Counted from the stretch's first letter, positions 42,985 through 54,153 are shown. The stretch: DNA of 64,000 nt from Aspidapion aeneum (GCA_963576565.1 OY755046.1:59933471-59997470), one strand, 5' to 3'. Translations and numbers: made by a program. The notes: generated by a model from the letters alone, not told the origin.

Positions 42985-43270
42985 GAGCTAGCCTATTAGC
43001 ACAAGTGATAAACTCCATGATATACAGCCCTGCAAACAGTTTTTTGTAAATATCTCAGAAACTAAAGCTCCTCGAAATTTTGGTTATACTACAAAGTATT
43101 AAGCAAAATGATGTGATGCTACGTTAAAAAATTAGCATTTTTAAAATTTTTTAAATGTCAAAAAATTGTCATTAGCATTAATGGATTTTCACCAAATTCT
43201 AATCAGCTCGTCAGAGTTTCTAACACTATTTTACCTGAAAATTTTGTGAAAGTCGGTTAAGCGGTTCATC
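42985..43270 (+). repeat. Dispersed repeat D, copy 2
   Basis: Marker words GAGCTAGCCTATTAGCACA, CAGTTTTTTGTAAATATCTC and TTAAAAAATTAGCATTTTTA are as in copy 1. It continues through GAAAATTTTGTGAAAGTCGG to a CA-rich edge at 43277, where a LINE copy begins. Confidence 0.8.
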
Positions 43271-43287
43271 GTGTGTCTCACACACAC

Positions 43288-44700
43288 GTAGCGGAAAGTA
43301 TTTTTTCTGTTCTATTCTTGATTGGTCATACTTCTGAGCCGTATACAATAATACTTTTTAGAATGGTGTTATATATAAGCTTTTTGTTATGTTTTGATAT
43401 ACTTTGGTCCCAAATTATTCCATTTAATAAAGTTATTGCTTTTCTTCCTTGTACGTTTCGATCTTTTATAGCTTTGTCTAGTGTTCCGTCAGCTGTAATT
43501 TTTAGACCTAAGTATTTATACTCATCACAGGACTGAATTCGCTGCCCGGTATTTAAGATTAGATCCTGTTTCATTCCACCGATACACATATACTCTGTCT
43601 TATTAAGATTAACCTCTAGTCCCCACTTATTTTACTCTTCTATTAGTTTTCGTGTCATATATTCGAGGTCGTCATCATCCTGAGCCACTACTATCTGATC
43701 ATCGGCGAAACATAAACTATACAAGGTGGTTTCGTCCAACGGAATTTCCATGTTTTGGCATTTTCTCTTCTATACTTTAAGGACTTGTTCCAAGTATATC
43801 TTGAAGAGCGTAGGCGAGATACAGCAACCTTGTTTAAGACCTTTATTTACTTGAAAGCCTTTGGTTAGTTTTGCTTTTATTTTAACTTTTGCCTCACTAT
43901 TGCGGTATAAGTCTTTGATGGCCTTAACACGCTTATGTTTGTGTTTTCCAACGCTTTCCAAAGTAGATTTAGTGGTATACTATCATATGCCTTCTGCAAA
44001 CCGACGTAGAGCAGATGCAGCTCTTGTCCGTATGCCATTTTCTTTTCAGTAACTTGGGTTATACAAAAGAGATGATCTGAAGTCGATCTACCCGCCCTGA
44101 AACCGGCTTGTTCTTCTGCCTCCATGTCTTTATATTCTCTCTCCACTTTATTTCTTATTATTTTAGCGTATATTTTGCTTAGCGTACTAGTCACAGATAT
44201 ACCTCTATAATTGTCACATATATCTTTTCTTCCTTTTTTGTGTATTGTGGATATATATGACGTTTTCCACTCAGTTGGTACTACAGTTCCATTTAAATAT
44301 TTTTGGAAAAGATTCCGTAATCTCCAAAACAGTTCTTCGGTGCGATATTTAATAAGTTCGGCTGGGATATTTCCGGGTCCGGCAATACCGCTTTTTAAGG
44401 TTGTGCACACGTTTTTGACCTCAGAGATTGTGAGGGGTACTGGAGATCTCATCGTTCTAATTATATTGTCTCTTGCGTTCTAATTATATTGTCTCTTGCT
44501 CTATCTTCAGTTAAAAGTTTTTTAAAATGCTCACGCGAACTAGGAAGGTAAAAATATGTTTATGCCCTCATCTTCCACTTTTTATTTTAGTTCGATGACC
44601 GCACGTGTTGTGAGCATCAGCAGGAGAGTTATCCGTTTACCTTTTTTCTTTGTTTCTGTTTATTTCTGAACTTTTTGATGGACGACTATTCTTCAAACTT
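43288..44700 (-). pseudogene. LINE family B, copy 1: RT, 3' truncated
   Basis: Minus-strand RT blocks in order: LTISEVKNVCTTLKSGIAGP, GNIPAELIKY, WKTSYISTIHKKGRKDICDN, YRGISVTSTLSKIYAKIIRN, EQAGFRAGRSTSDHLFCITQ, LQKAYDSIPLNLLWKAL, GLKQGCCISPTLFKIYLEQV, LCFADDQIVVAQD, TEYMCIGGMKQDLILN and YKYLGLKITADGTLDKAIKD. FADD is intact. A frameshift near 43950 and a stop after LEQVLKV break it. Some linker codons remain up to about 44700. The C-terminus is missing (end near 43288). A 23-bp tandem duplication lies at about 44454-44500. Related to family A, and clade equally uncertain. Confidence 0.85.
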
Positions 44701-44767
44701 GTCTCCCTTGTGGCTGCTATCCACTGCAGGACTCTATGTGCTATAACCATTTAATTTGGGTATGACC

Positions 44768-45370
44768 TACCGGGCGGGCCAAAAAAAACCGTCAATTTTT
44801 TTTCATTTTACTTGACAGAATTAATCAAAGTTTTGGCTAAATATTTTATTTGTCCGCCATCTTAAAACCCAAGATGGCGGACGAAATTAAAATATACCCT
44901 GCAAATTTGCTCGTTTATTCTTATGTTGCGAACATATTTTAACTACTTTTTTAAATTAGTCCAAGAGCTGCACTCTTGTCACGTACAACAAGGTACGAAT
45001 CAGCAAAATCGGTTCAGTGGTTTAAAAAAAATACAGTTTTGTTTCAACCATTCTTTTGCAAATTATACGATTGCCTTGCCAATCATGTCTGCATTAATTT
45101 CCCTAAAAATTCATTACTACTGAACCGATTTTGATGAAATAAAAAACATCCTGGTCAGAATTGATTGCTTTTTAAAGATCATGATCAAATTTTATCGCCA
45201 TTTTATTGATTGATTCTTCAAAATAACTTGTTTATTCTTATTTTTCGAAAATGTTTTTTTTTTATTTATAGTAAAACACTACTGTTCCTCCACACAACGA
45301 GGTAAAAACTAGTAAAATCTGTATTATGGTTCTCAAAAAATCTAATTTAAAGAATAAACAAGAAATCGGC
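44768..45370 (+). mobile_element. TA-type foldback element, truncated copy
   Basis: Starts TA, CCGGGCGGGCCAAAAAAAAC at 44768 and follows the left half of the 46946-48299 element: CAAGATGGCGGACGAAATTA, TTGCTCGTTTATTCTTATGT and GATCATGATCAAATTTTATC. It fades out after about 45370, with no right end. Confidence 0.7.
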
Positions 45371-46347
45371 TCATAGCTTATGATCACAAAGCTGCCCCTG
45401 GCTCGCAAATACACTTTAAAAAAATAATGGCCAAGTTGGAATTTTTGTTTTTTTTAGGGTACGTCTTATATCATTTTTTGTGTTATCCTAATTTGTATTT
45501 TTTCTCCTTCTTTTAACTTTTGAAAATACACCTCCAAAACAAAATCCCTTCAAGTGGTCGGTGATTGATGAGACGCTGTTTATTTCATTACTTTTACTGA
45601 ACGGTTGGTTGCTAACGTCAGATTATGTTGTTAAACAACAGCACATGAACGCACGCGGTGAGGGGTTGGGGCGGGCATTTACCCCCATCCTAAAGTTGGA
45701 AACAATTTAGTAATTTCCTAATTTCAAAACAAAACCATCAATCAGTCAATAATATATATTCCTATCTACCTACATAATATTATACAATAGATACACTTAT
45801 TATTACATAGTGTGTTTTTTTAAAATTGAAAATAGTTTAGTAAATTTGTTTCCAGTTACAAAATATAAATTTATGTGATGTTAGTTGCTTAAAGGACATA
45901 TTAGCCTAATAAAACTTTTATTAAAATACAGCGAACCTGAAAATATGCCAAAAAACAAGTCGCTTCGTTACCATACATTTTATTTGTTCTTAACCTAGTC
46001 TCGCATGTAATTAATGCTTTTGTTGATGTCAAAAACTTAATAAATGGCAAAAATACCATTTATATTTAAATCTTGTTTTGTAACAGTACGCCCATGCAAT
46101 AGCATACTAACATTTGAAGATAAATAATAGTGTTTGTTGCTGTCCATTGCAGGACTAACCGCAGAAATCGCGTCTGAGCTTTCGGGAATTCCAGCTTTTA
46201 AATTAATTGTTGCAATTATACATAACAGATCTGCAGTGAAGCTAAGAGCTTAGGGCTGATGTTTAAAAGTGTCATAATATAAGCTAAAACTTTAATAGAA
46301 TTTAATTAAACTCCACACTGTTTAAAACTGTCAACTTTTCATGTTAC
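45371..46347. other. Unassigned DNA
   Basis: Nothing recognised. Confidence 0.35.
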
Positions 46348-46350
46348 AAT

Positions 46351-46400
46351 CAGTGGCGGCTCGTGATAGGTGACGCAAGATTTCCGTCCCCCATTTTTTA
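46351..46400 (+). mobile_element. hAT-like end fragment
   Basis: CAGTGGCGGCTCGTGATAGG resembles a hAT 5' terminal repeat (CAGTGGCGGxTCGTG). No partner end was found downstream. Confidence 0.4.
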
Positions 46401-46479
46401 TACACATAAAAAATTAAAATATAATAATATACTAATATCAGTAGCATGGGTTTACTCAGGGCAGATCAACAGTAACCAA

Positions 46480-46943
46480 CTTGCTTACCTAGCAGAAGGA
46501 CCTGTTGGTTGCCTTTGAGAGGTCTGTGTAGGTGGACAACATATCCACAGACTTCTCGAAGGCATTCGACAGGGTAAGTCACATGCACATTGTTGCCGAA
46601 TTCAGGGCGATGGGACTTGGTGCGACTCTTGGAGATTTTTGTCACAGCTCTTTGACCGGCGGACCCAACAGGTTAGGGTGAACAACTATATCTTTAATAA
46701 TATTTTTGTGCACTCTGGTGTTCCACAGGGATCGCACATTGGTCCAGGTTTTTCTAACTTATTTATTTTGGATCTTGGAGATGTAGTTGTTCATTCTGAT
46801 CATTTGGCATCTTGAGTCGTATCAAGATACACAGTTGCTTCACAGTGATTTTGATGGTGTTGTGGAATGGTGTAATAATAATCGCTTGGAGCTTAATGAT
46901 AAACATTGTATGTTCATTTCTTTTGGTCGTGGGAGCAATCAAA
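46480..46943 (+). pseudogene. Jockey/CR1-like RT fragment
   Basis: Across several frames the plus strand reads STDFSKAFDRVSHMHIVAEF, RAMGLGATL, SLTGG, FVHSGVPQGSHIGPGFSNLF, ILDLGDVVVHSDH, then SDFDGVVEWCNNNRLELNDK and HCMFISFGRGSNQ. The DFSKAFDRV, SGVPQGSHxGP and CxxNxLxLNxxK blocks are RT motifs of Jockey/CR1-like LINEs. The FADD box is lost to a deletion (DH in its place). It is cut at 46943 by insertion of the foldback element. Heavily decayed. Confidence 0.75.
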
Positions 46944-48301
46944 TACCGGGTAGGCCAAAAAAAACCGGACAATCTTTTTTTCATTAATACTTTTGAACCG
47001 AACCATCGATTGTACTGGGACAAACTGCACTTGACAGAGAATTAATCAGAGTTTTGACTAAATATATTATTTTGGGCGCTATCTGAAAATTCAAGATGGC
47101 GGACGAAATTAAATTGTACTCTTCGAAGATGCTCGTTTATTCTTATGTTGCGAACATGTTTTAATTACTTATATAAATCAGTAAAAAAGCTGCATTCTTG
47201 CCACGTACAAAAAGGTATGAATTAGCAAAATCGGTTTGATTGTTCTAAAAAAAAATATTTTTGTTTCAACCATTGTTTTCAACATTATACGATTGCCTTG
47301 CCAGTCATGTCTGCACTTATTTCCTTATAAATTCATTACTACTGAACCGATTTTGATGAAATAAAAAGCATCCTGTTAAGAATTGACTGCTTTTTAAAGA
47401 TCATGATCAAAATTTATCGCCACCTTAAAATTTAGGATAGCGGACAAAATCATACTTGATTCTTCAAAATGGCGTGTTTATTCTTATTTCTGAAAGTGTT
47501 TAGTTTTTTCTAATCGATAGAAAAGCACTACTTTTCTTCCGCTTAACAAGGTATGAACTAATAAAATCGGTTAACTGGTTCTCACAAAATCTGATTTTGT
47601 TTTAACCATTGTTTTACAAATTATACGATTGCAATGCCAATCCTGTCTGCATTCAGTTCTTTATAAATTCCTTATTACTAAGCCGATTTTAGTGAATTAA
47701 AAAAAAATCTACGTAAATTGATTGATCTTTAAAGTTTGCACCATAATGTTAATTAATTAAAAAAAACTAAAATAATTTAGGAAAATAAGAATAGAAACGC
47801 CATTTTGAAGAATCAAGTATGATTCTGTCCTCCATCTTAAATTTTAAGATGGCAATAAATTTTGATCATGATCTTTAAAAAGCAATTAATTCTCACCAGG
47901 ACGTTTTTCATTACATCAAAATCGGTTAAGTAGTAATGAATTTATAAGGAAATAAGTGCAGACATGATTGGGAAGGCAATTGTATAATATGAAAACAATG
48001 GTTGAAACAAAAATATATATTTTTAAAACCACTGAACCGATTTTGCTCATTCTTACCTTGTTGTGCGTCGGAAGAACACAGCTTTTTTACCAATTTAAAA
48101 AAATTATTAAAACATGTTTGCAACACAAGAATAAACGAGCATCTTTGAAGGGTACGTTTTAATTTCGTCCGTCATCTTGGATTTTGCGACCAAAAAATAT
48201 ATTAATTATCTGCCAACTGCAGTTTGTCCCATTAAAATCGATTGTATAGTTCAAAAGTTATAACAAAAAAAAATTGTCCGGTTTTTTTGTCCCGCCCGGT
48301 A
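46944..48301. mobile_element. 1.35-kb TA-flanked foldback element
   Basis: TA at 46944-46945 and 48300-48301 flanks ends CCGGGTAGGCCAAAAAAAAC and the inverse of CCGGGCGGGACAAAAAAACC. The halves are diverged inverted copies meeting near 47630: GATCATGATC at 47400 and 47868, ATGTCTGCACTTATTTCCTT and its inverse at about 47945, and a GGCGGACGAAATT type mark at 47099 and its inverse at 48160. No transposase. It is inserted in the LINE ending at 46943. A TA duplication suggests mobilisation by a Tc1/mariner-type enzyme. Confidence 0.85.
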
Positions 48302-48643
48302 CGTGTAATTTGAAAAACTAATTTATAAATGGTAATAAACCTCCCTTGTTCAAAATTTCGCTCCGTTGCAGTAGTTACCTACTTGCCGCCAAATAAGCCA
48401 CAAAAAACAGTCCAACGGAAATATCAACTTTCAAACTCCTAATTCAAAGAGCAAATTTAATACTACCGACGACATAGTAGCTACACACAGCTACCGTGTC
48501 CCAGAGCCTGTAATAATTAACTTTTACAGCTAACTCGATGTTTAATATTTTGTACAGGGACACCCCAGTTTATATATTAGGGACAAATAAGTTGTAGCAT
48601 AAATACATGTTCGAAGAATCGAAAAGTGAAGCCCTCATAGCTG
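48302..48643. other. Unassigned DNA
   Basis: No coding or repeat signal recognised. Confidence 0.35.
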
Positions 48644-48653
48644 GCATGCGCAG
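48644..48653. promoter_or_regulatory. NRF1-type site upstream of a THAP exon
   Basis: GCATGCGCAG, the core of the palindromic NRF1 site, lies 102 bp before the first ATG of the exon at 48755. A second GCATGCGCAG is at 49104-49113. Function is inferred from the motif alone. Confidence 0.35.
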
Positions 48654-48754
48654 GCGTGTGTCCGGTCATGTAGACACACAGTTGCCGTGTGGCTGGAGGC
48701 CATCTTTGTTGCTTATTTACATTTTGCGGTGTTTTGCGTTTTTCGTGTAAAATT

Positions 48755-48852
48755 ATGTTTTTTTTCTGTGAAAAAATGGGAAATATTTCACATAAAACAT
48801 GTGCAGTTTGTGGAAAAATGTCCGGGAGAAATAAGGGAGTGCCATTCCATAG
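48755..48852 (+). CDS. Probable THAP first exon
   Basis: From the ATG at 48755 (or the in-frame ATG at 48776) the frame reads MFFFCEKMGNISHKTCAVCG, KMSGRNKGVPFH and ends at AG before GTAACT, a fair splice donor. C-x2-C followed by VPFHR matches the start of THAP domains, whose first exon often ends just before the FHRFP region. No second exon was located, and the surrounding DNA is repeat-rich, so this may be a live gene's first exon, an orphan exon or part of a transposon. Confidence 0.45.
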
Positions 48853-48853
48853 G

Positions 48854-49433
48854 TAACTACTTGTGTTTTTCTTCATAATTTGTTAATTAAGTTTATAGAT
48901 GCCATTAAACACTCTTCATGGTGTCCACAATAAATTTGCACAATTGGTTTTAGAAAAACTACAATTGTAATCCACAATTTGATAAATCTTCACCCATTCA
49001 ACTAGTTTTTAGAAAAAAATAATAGACATAGCCCTAAACTTTTGACAATTGTCAAATAATGTAGTGACGTAACGGAGTATGTTCCAAAACCACCAAAACT
49101 GACGCATGCGCAGTAACCGAAATCCTGTCTACTGTCTAAATAGGGGTCCTGGCTTCAAGCATCGGGTGGAGAATGCATGGGTATGCCCCATATTTATGCT
49201 CACACGTAGAGTAAATGCAGGAGAGTTGCCGCACATTTCAAAAATAAATTTTATTTTTTTCAAAACAAAATTTATTAACTACAATTTTTAACATTACTTA
49301 ACTAAAACGGTTCTTTTCTAAAATGTAAAAGATTTATCAGTTAAATCCTTAATGATAAAAAATTAAAATATATTAAAAAAACATCTACAAAGCGGCATCT
49401 CTCCCCTACCCTAGGGAGAGATGCGCCTAGGAA
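48854..49433. other. Unassigned DNA, with a palindrome near its end
   Basis: GCATCTCTCCCCTACCCTAG, GGAGAGATGC at 49395-49422 forms a hairpin; GGCATCTCTCC and GGCGTCTCTCC recur at 50419-50450. No gene seen. Confidence 0.4.
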
Positions 49434-49590
49434 CATGGGCGTAGTCAGGGTCTCGCTCAAGGTGGGGCAAAAAAGCAAAAAAATGTACAATCAAATAACC
49501 TAAACTTAATTTAATTACTAAATGAGCTAAAGCCAAGATGGGGCAGGTGACAAGCACTTGCCCTACCCTGCCTACGCCCATGCCTAGTAA
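49426..49590. mobile_element. hAT-like MITE, 149 bp (49434-49582)
   Basis: The ends CATGGGCGTAGTCAGGGT and the inverse of CATGGGCGTAGGCAGGGT match at 17 of 18. Flanking 8-mers CCTAGGAA (49426-49433) and CCTAGTAA (49583-49590) differ at one base. The 8-bp duplication and size fit a hAT-derived MITE. Non-coding. Confidence 0.8.
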
Positions 49591-49715
49591 TGTTTATGTG
49601 CTCCCCATTGCAAGATTATGCCATCTTTAACTTTTTGCGTAGCTTTAATTAATTGCTCTTCCGTCCAAGTGACTGTTTTGGGAGCATTTGCAGATCGCGG
49701 ATATTTGCGAGGCAT
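49584..49715 (-). pseudogene. psq-type helix-turn-helix fragment
   Basis: The minus strand from ATG at 49713-49715 reads MPRKYPRSANAPKTVTWTEE, QLIKATQKVKDGIILQWGAH and KHY*. MPRxYxR...W.EEQL.xA...VK.G is the start of the psq/CENPB-like N-terminal domain of pogo/Tigger-type transposases and related insect regulators. Only 43 residues remain, and the helix after VKDG departs from the family. The stop lies within the target duplication of the adjacent MITE, which is present in the target itself, so the frame was already short before that insertion. Confidence 0.5.
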
Positions 49716-50486
49716 AACCTATAAATTTTGATAAATATTTCCTCAATAGGTTGAAAAACTTTAAAAAAATAGAATATGTTATAGTTTTTGCAAACTCAGT
49801 TGAACAAAGATAAAAGCCGACCATCGGCATATCCTTTATAGAAAGTGACATGGGCGGCGGTAGATATACTTATGAAAATTATTTCATTTAAATATGGCGT
49901 AAACTAAAGAAATAAAAATAGATAATAAAACTTTCTATTCCTACACCTACAGAAACGACACTGATTCATTTTCTAACTCTGCATACTGCCGACTAAAGGG
50001 GTCCCGAAGAGCACACCCGAAAGCAATTAAAAGCGCATCTCAAAAAAATCTGCCAATCAGGTGCCGTCCATCCACCTGGACTCGGTCGGTCTGAAAACAA
50101 ATACTTTATGCTCGGACCGCAAAGAGCCGCGCCTCTTGTGTGTCGGTAGGGTTGAAATTATACCAGGAAGATTTTATATGAATTTGGATAACTTTTGAAG
50201 GGCAGAATGAAGCAAAATTTCATGAAATCGATAGAACCCCGTATTAGGAGTTATTCAAGTGACTTTGCAAAAACTATACAAAAAAATGATGATGAAATTC
50301 ACACCGTTTATTTTATACACGAGCTAAACACAAACTGCTTTTAGACGCTGTCTTGTGAGTTACGTAAATTAGGTGTCGGCGACATCTGTTGCGCGTGGGT
50401 GAAATTACGACAAATGTGGCATCTCTCCAGCCGCGGCGTCTCTCCCGCGTTTACCCTATTTGGTGCAAATATACGAATGTGTGAGC
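49716..50486. other. Unassigned DNA upstream of a small ORF
   Basis: No gene recognised. The last 150 bp are less AT-rich and contain CATCTCTCCAGCCGCGGCGT at 50421. Confidence 0.35.
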
Positions 50487-50494
50487 TATATAAA
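50487..50494 (+). promoter_or_regulatory. TATA box ahead of the small ORF
   Basis: TATATAAA begins 97 bp before the ATG at 50584, a normal distance for a short 5' untranslated leader. Confidence 0.45.
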
Positions 50495-50583
50495 CTTAGA
50501 CAGCTAACTAATTTCAACTAACTAGCTACAACATTTCGATCGAGGTAGCTAACTTTTTTATTGGAAAGGATAGAATTGTAAAA

Positions 50584-50751
50584 ATGTCGGGCTCTCTCTT
50601 GTACATTTTTATTACGACTGTTTTTGTCGTTCCTGTGGCACAAATTATAGGCTTTAAGGCTTTAATTGAACTCTTGTTCGGAACTATCGATTTCGTATTG
50701 AAAAAGGTAGATGGAACGCTCCGTTCGAAAATATTAGCACAGAAAAACTAG
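50584..50751 (+). CDS. Small intact ORF, 55 residues, hydrophobic N-terminal half
   Basis: An ATG-to-TAG frame of 55 codons: MSGSLLYIFITTVFVVPVAQ, IIGFKALIELLFGTIDFVLK, KVDGTLRSKILAQKN. Residues 5-24 are strongly hydrophobic and could be a signal anchor or transmembrane helix; residues 25-38 are also apolar, and the C-terminus is basic. The ATG context is GTAAAAATG. A TATA box lies 97 bp upstream and no repeat was detected across it. Synonymous sites include many G and C despite AT-rich surroundings, as in real coding DNA. No family was recognised. A clear AATAAA was not seen nearby. It may be a small membrane peptide gene or a chance frame. Confidence 0.4.
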   Translation: MSGSLLYIFITTVFVVPVAQIIGFKALIELLFGTIDFVLKKVDGTLRSKILAQKN

Positions 50752-50881
50752 CTAGCAGAGCTATACTAGTCTTTCTGAGGTATTAGTTTTCATTTAAAGT
50801 ATAACATTTGACAAAGCCAAGCAGGAAACAGGCTAAAGACAAAAAAATATACTAATAGTACACTGGTCTTTGTCAGCTTAT

Positions 50882-51410
50882 TGTATCTTCATCTGTGTTT
50901 GTTATGATTTTAGTTTTAGTGTAGTTCATACTCAAGCCTATATTTTTAGCTGCTGTATCCAGTTCTCCCAGCATTTTTATAAGTTCCTCTTTCTTATCTG
51001 TTATTAAGGCAATATCGTCAGCATATCTTAGGTGGTTCAAGTATTGTCCGCTTACTTTGATGCCTATTTCTTCCCAGTCTAAGTTTTTAAAAACATCTTC
51101 TAGGGCCTGGTTAAATAGTTTAGGGGATATTGTGTCACCCTGTCTGACACTCTTGTTATGCAGATTGGTTTGGTTCCTTCGTGGATTTTGATTGATGTAG
51201 TTGCTTCACTATATATATTGGCGATTAGGTCTATGTATCTGTGATGTATTTGGCTATTAATTAAAGATGATTTTACTGCCCAGTGCTCAATGCTATCAAA
51301 AGCTTTTTTTAAAATTATTAAACGGCTAATGTTGTTTCTGTGTCTACAAATCATGTGATTTAGCAAGTCTGATGCTAGAAAGATGTTTGAGCCTGAACAC
51401 TCTTTTAGGA
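50882..51410 (-). pseudogene. RTE-like LINE, RT fragment
   Basis: Minus-strand blocks are KKAFDSIEHWAVKSSLINSQ, HHRYIDLIANIYSEATTSIK, then across frameshifts RGVRQGDTISPKLFNQALED, VFKNLDWEEIGIKVSGQYLN, HLRYADDIALIT and DKKEELIKMLGELDTAAKNI. The sequence DYKKAFDS-like, RGVRQGDTISPKLF and YADDIALI is an RTE-type RT, with the catalytic YADD present. Both ends are truncated. The 3' fragments at 404-766 and 896-1262 may belong to the same family. Confidence 0.88.
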
Positions 51411-51765
51411 ATCAGTTTCACTTTTCGCATGAGCTAGATATGTATAAATTTAACAAAAACTGAATAGTTTAAAATCGGGTGGTAAGACCAACCAAAAGAA
51501 CTACACAATATTTGAAGTATCTATGACATTTTTCCTTGACTGCAGAAGTTCAAAGGTAAAACATTTTTGAGTCAAAGCTTAAAGCTTGGGCCTAGCAACA
51601 AAGGATTGCATTATGTTCTATTATAACACTCTTTTTGACATATATTTTACTTTGCCAAACTTAAGCATAACACTGCACAATTTCCCAATGGAAAAAATCG
51701 CATGAAATAGTAGTTTACCTAAGAACCATGTTATAGTGGTCATAACGAAGAGAAATTATATTATT
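51411..51765. other. Unassigned DNA
   Basis: Nothing recognised. Confidence 0.35.
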
Positions 51766-51769
51766 TCTG

Positions 51770-52105
51770 TCTGTAACACGATAGCTCCTAAACCACTAAA
51801 CCGATTTTCATAAAACTTTTAGGTAAAATAGTGCTCGACACTTACGAGATGATTAGATTTGGGTCAAAATCCATTAATGCTAAAGACAGTCTTTGACAAT
51901 TAAAAACTTTAAAAAATGCTAATTTTTTAACTGAGCATCGTATCAATATACAGTTTTCGAAAACTTCGTAAGAGCCTTAGTTTCTGAGATATTTACAAAA
52001 AACTGTTTTCAAGGCTGATATATTATCATGGCTTCACTTGAAGTATGCTAATAGGCTAGCTAGGAAGGTATCAGATCCGTCATGGATCCATTTATTTATA
52101 TTTTT
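51770..52105 (-). repeat. Dispersed repeat D, copy 3
   Basis: The reverse of copies 1 and 2: ACTTTTAGGTAAAATAGTG, GAGATATTTACAAAAAACTG, ATGCTAATAGGCTAGCTAGG and CAGATCCGTCATGGATCCAT. The CCGATTTTCATAAAACTTTT end marks the distal border. Confidence 0.8.
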
Positions 52106-53450
52106 AATTCCGAGACAAAGCAAAAAAATCAGCCACCTGTATTGGCGGCCGTTGGTGTCAAAGAAAATAAATCAACAATTAAAAATTATTTAATATTCAA
52201 TTTTTCGGCGAAATGCAATCAAAAAATTTTTTTCTTGTGCCGAAGAGTTTGTGGTAACCTACTTTACTAATTTAAAATGAATTATTATTTTGTTTTTTAA
52301 AAAGATCTTTCATCTATTTAGTTCACAGGTGCTTTGCTAAGTTTGAACACCTATTTGGTTTATTAAAATGATTTTATAATTCAGTCTAAAACTTACGCGC
52401 ACTTCGAACAGATGCTGGGCGGTCGTCTAAAGTGTGCGCCAGATAAATAGTGACCTGTTCCTTATTGATGAATAATACTTAAGTTGATTACTATTGTACA
52501 ACGATGTGAATATTTAGTGCGTGTTCAAAGTTAGTTTTATTTTTTCAAGATTTTATTCATTCGTTGCTTACTTTTAAAACAATTTATGTCCTTTTTTTCG
52601 ATTAAATAAAGTTTGTAAACATCCCGCGTCTTTGGTAATAGAAAATATGTCACGCAGGATCTTTGGCAGTCCGCATACTGGCTGGTGCAACTCTTAAAAG
52701 GCTTATCTAGGCGTGATTTTAACTAGGCAATTTGTTGTACAAAAGAAGACGAATGCGACAAATTTAAGAATAATCTGGAATGGGAAAATGTAAGATGCTG
52801 CCTTCCTGTCTGCCCGCGTGGGGAAATGAGGAAATGAGGACATTTATTGTAGAGGAAATAGAAAAGGAAAATTGTATATAAACGATCAAAACTTACTGCA
52901 ATAGTATTCCAGAAACCTATACAGAATGGATTTTGTACTTTACTGTGCCTTGTACAAGAACTAAACAGGGAAAACAAGAAGCGGCAACTCGTCGGGGGGG
53001 AAGCAGCAGACGCGGATCTATGGGAGGGGAATAAGGTGAAAAAGGGGAAACCCCCCCAAATTACAAACTATATTTAGTGAGTATACACAGATATTATGAG
53101 AGTTCCCTTCCCAAGATCACAAAAAAAAACATTTTTAGGTTTTGTTAATTTTTCAAAAAAACTAAGCCTAATAAAATGTCATTTTAATCGATTTATCACG
53201 AAGTGGTGTTAAAGCTATTGTTTACACTCTAGGCGCGTCCGCATATTGAGGTTATTATATACTAATTTATTTTTAAATTATTTTAATTTGTTTTATTCAA
53301 TTTTTTTACAAACTGAGCTCGTTTTATTCTATATTCTTAGAAATAAAATAATATTTTAAACCATATGTGTCTAGTGGGTTTTTGTTAATGGAGCACACTC
53401 AAAGAATATACGCATATTTGGCAAAATTTTTGTTCAATTCAGGTTTTAGA
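52106..53450. other. Unassigned DNA
   Basis: No gene recognised. AATAAAGTTTGTAAACATCC at 52606 contains a polyadenylation-type signal, but no transcript feeding it could be named. A G run lies at about 52995. Confidence 0.35.
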
Positions 53451-53454
53451 TTTT

Positions 53455-53785
53455 CGTAAAATTTTTAGGTAAAATAGTGTTCGACACTCTTACGAGCTGA
53501 TGATATTTTGGTCGAAATCCTGCAATCAATGCCAATGATTGATAGAGAATTTAAAAAATGCTAACTTTTTAATGGAGCGACATATCAATATGATGTTTTC
53601 CAAATATAGTAGACTACATTTTGGTCAATAATTTGTGTTATAACCAAAAACTTCGAGAGCTTTAATTTCTGAAATATTTCCAAAAAACTGTTTTCCAGGC
53701 TGATATATCATGGCTTCACTTAAAGTGTGCTAATAAGCTAGCGAGGAAGGTATCAAATCCGTCATGGATCCATTTATTTTTTTTA
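53455..53785 (-). repeat. Dispersed repeat D, copy 4
   Basis: GTAAAATAGTGTTCGACACT, GAAATATTTCCAAAAAACTG, GTGCTAATAAGCTAGCGAGG and CAAATCCGTCATGGATCCAT are in the same order as copy 3. Confidence 0.8.
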
Positions 53786-54153
53786 GTTTAATAATTTGTC
53801 ATCATCTTCATTTTGTATTGGACCATCTACTCCATGTATTTCTATATTGTCGAAGGCAATTCTATGAAAAATGTGTTTTCTTGGAGAAAATTAATCTGAT
53901 AGAAAAGCCTGTAGAAAGCGGTGTACACGTCGAGACATCAAAGAAAGCCGTCGTCTTATTTTCTATGTGGTTCTATCACATTTTCTCGAGAAAAATAAAG
54001 CTACTGAAGTGTTTACCCAAGAAATTTGGAACATTATTTCCAAAAAAAGATAATTCGCCTTTAAAGTGTAGTTTTTTTCATGAGAGACATGATAATAATC
54101 TCAGAAATGTTCTTTCGAGACCTTTAAATCCTTCTCCTTCTTTCAAGTACTGA
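53764..54153 (+). CDS. Unrecognised 129-residue frame
   Basis: An ATG-to-TGA frame, long for this AT-rich DNA, beginning MDPFIFFSLIICHHLHFVLD and ending in a basic region, LRNVLSRPLNPSPSFKY. Its first seven codons lie within repeat D copy 4, which argues against the stated start; internal Met codons exist. No domain was recognised and no splice or promoter evidence was seen. It may be part of a decayed element. Low confidence. Confidence 0.2.
   Translation: MDPFIFFSLIICHHLHFVLDHLLHVFLYCRRQFYEKCVFLEKINLIEKPVESGVHVETSKKAVVLFSMWFYHIFSRKIKLLKCLPKKFGTLFPKKDNSPLKCSFFHERHDNNLRNVLSRPLNPSPSFKY

Noticed and set aside
52380..52720. Possible solo LTR with AATAAA
   Set aside because: No matched TG...CA ends, target duplication or primer-binding site could be fixed.
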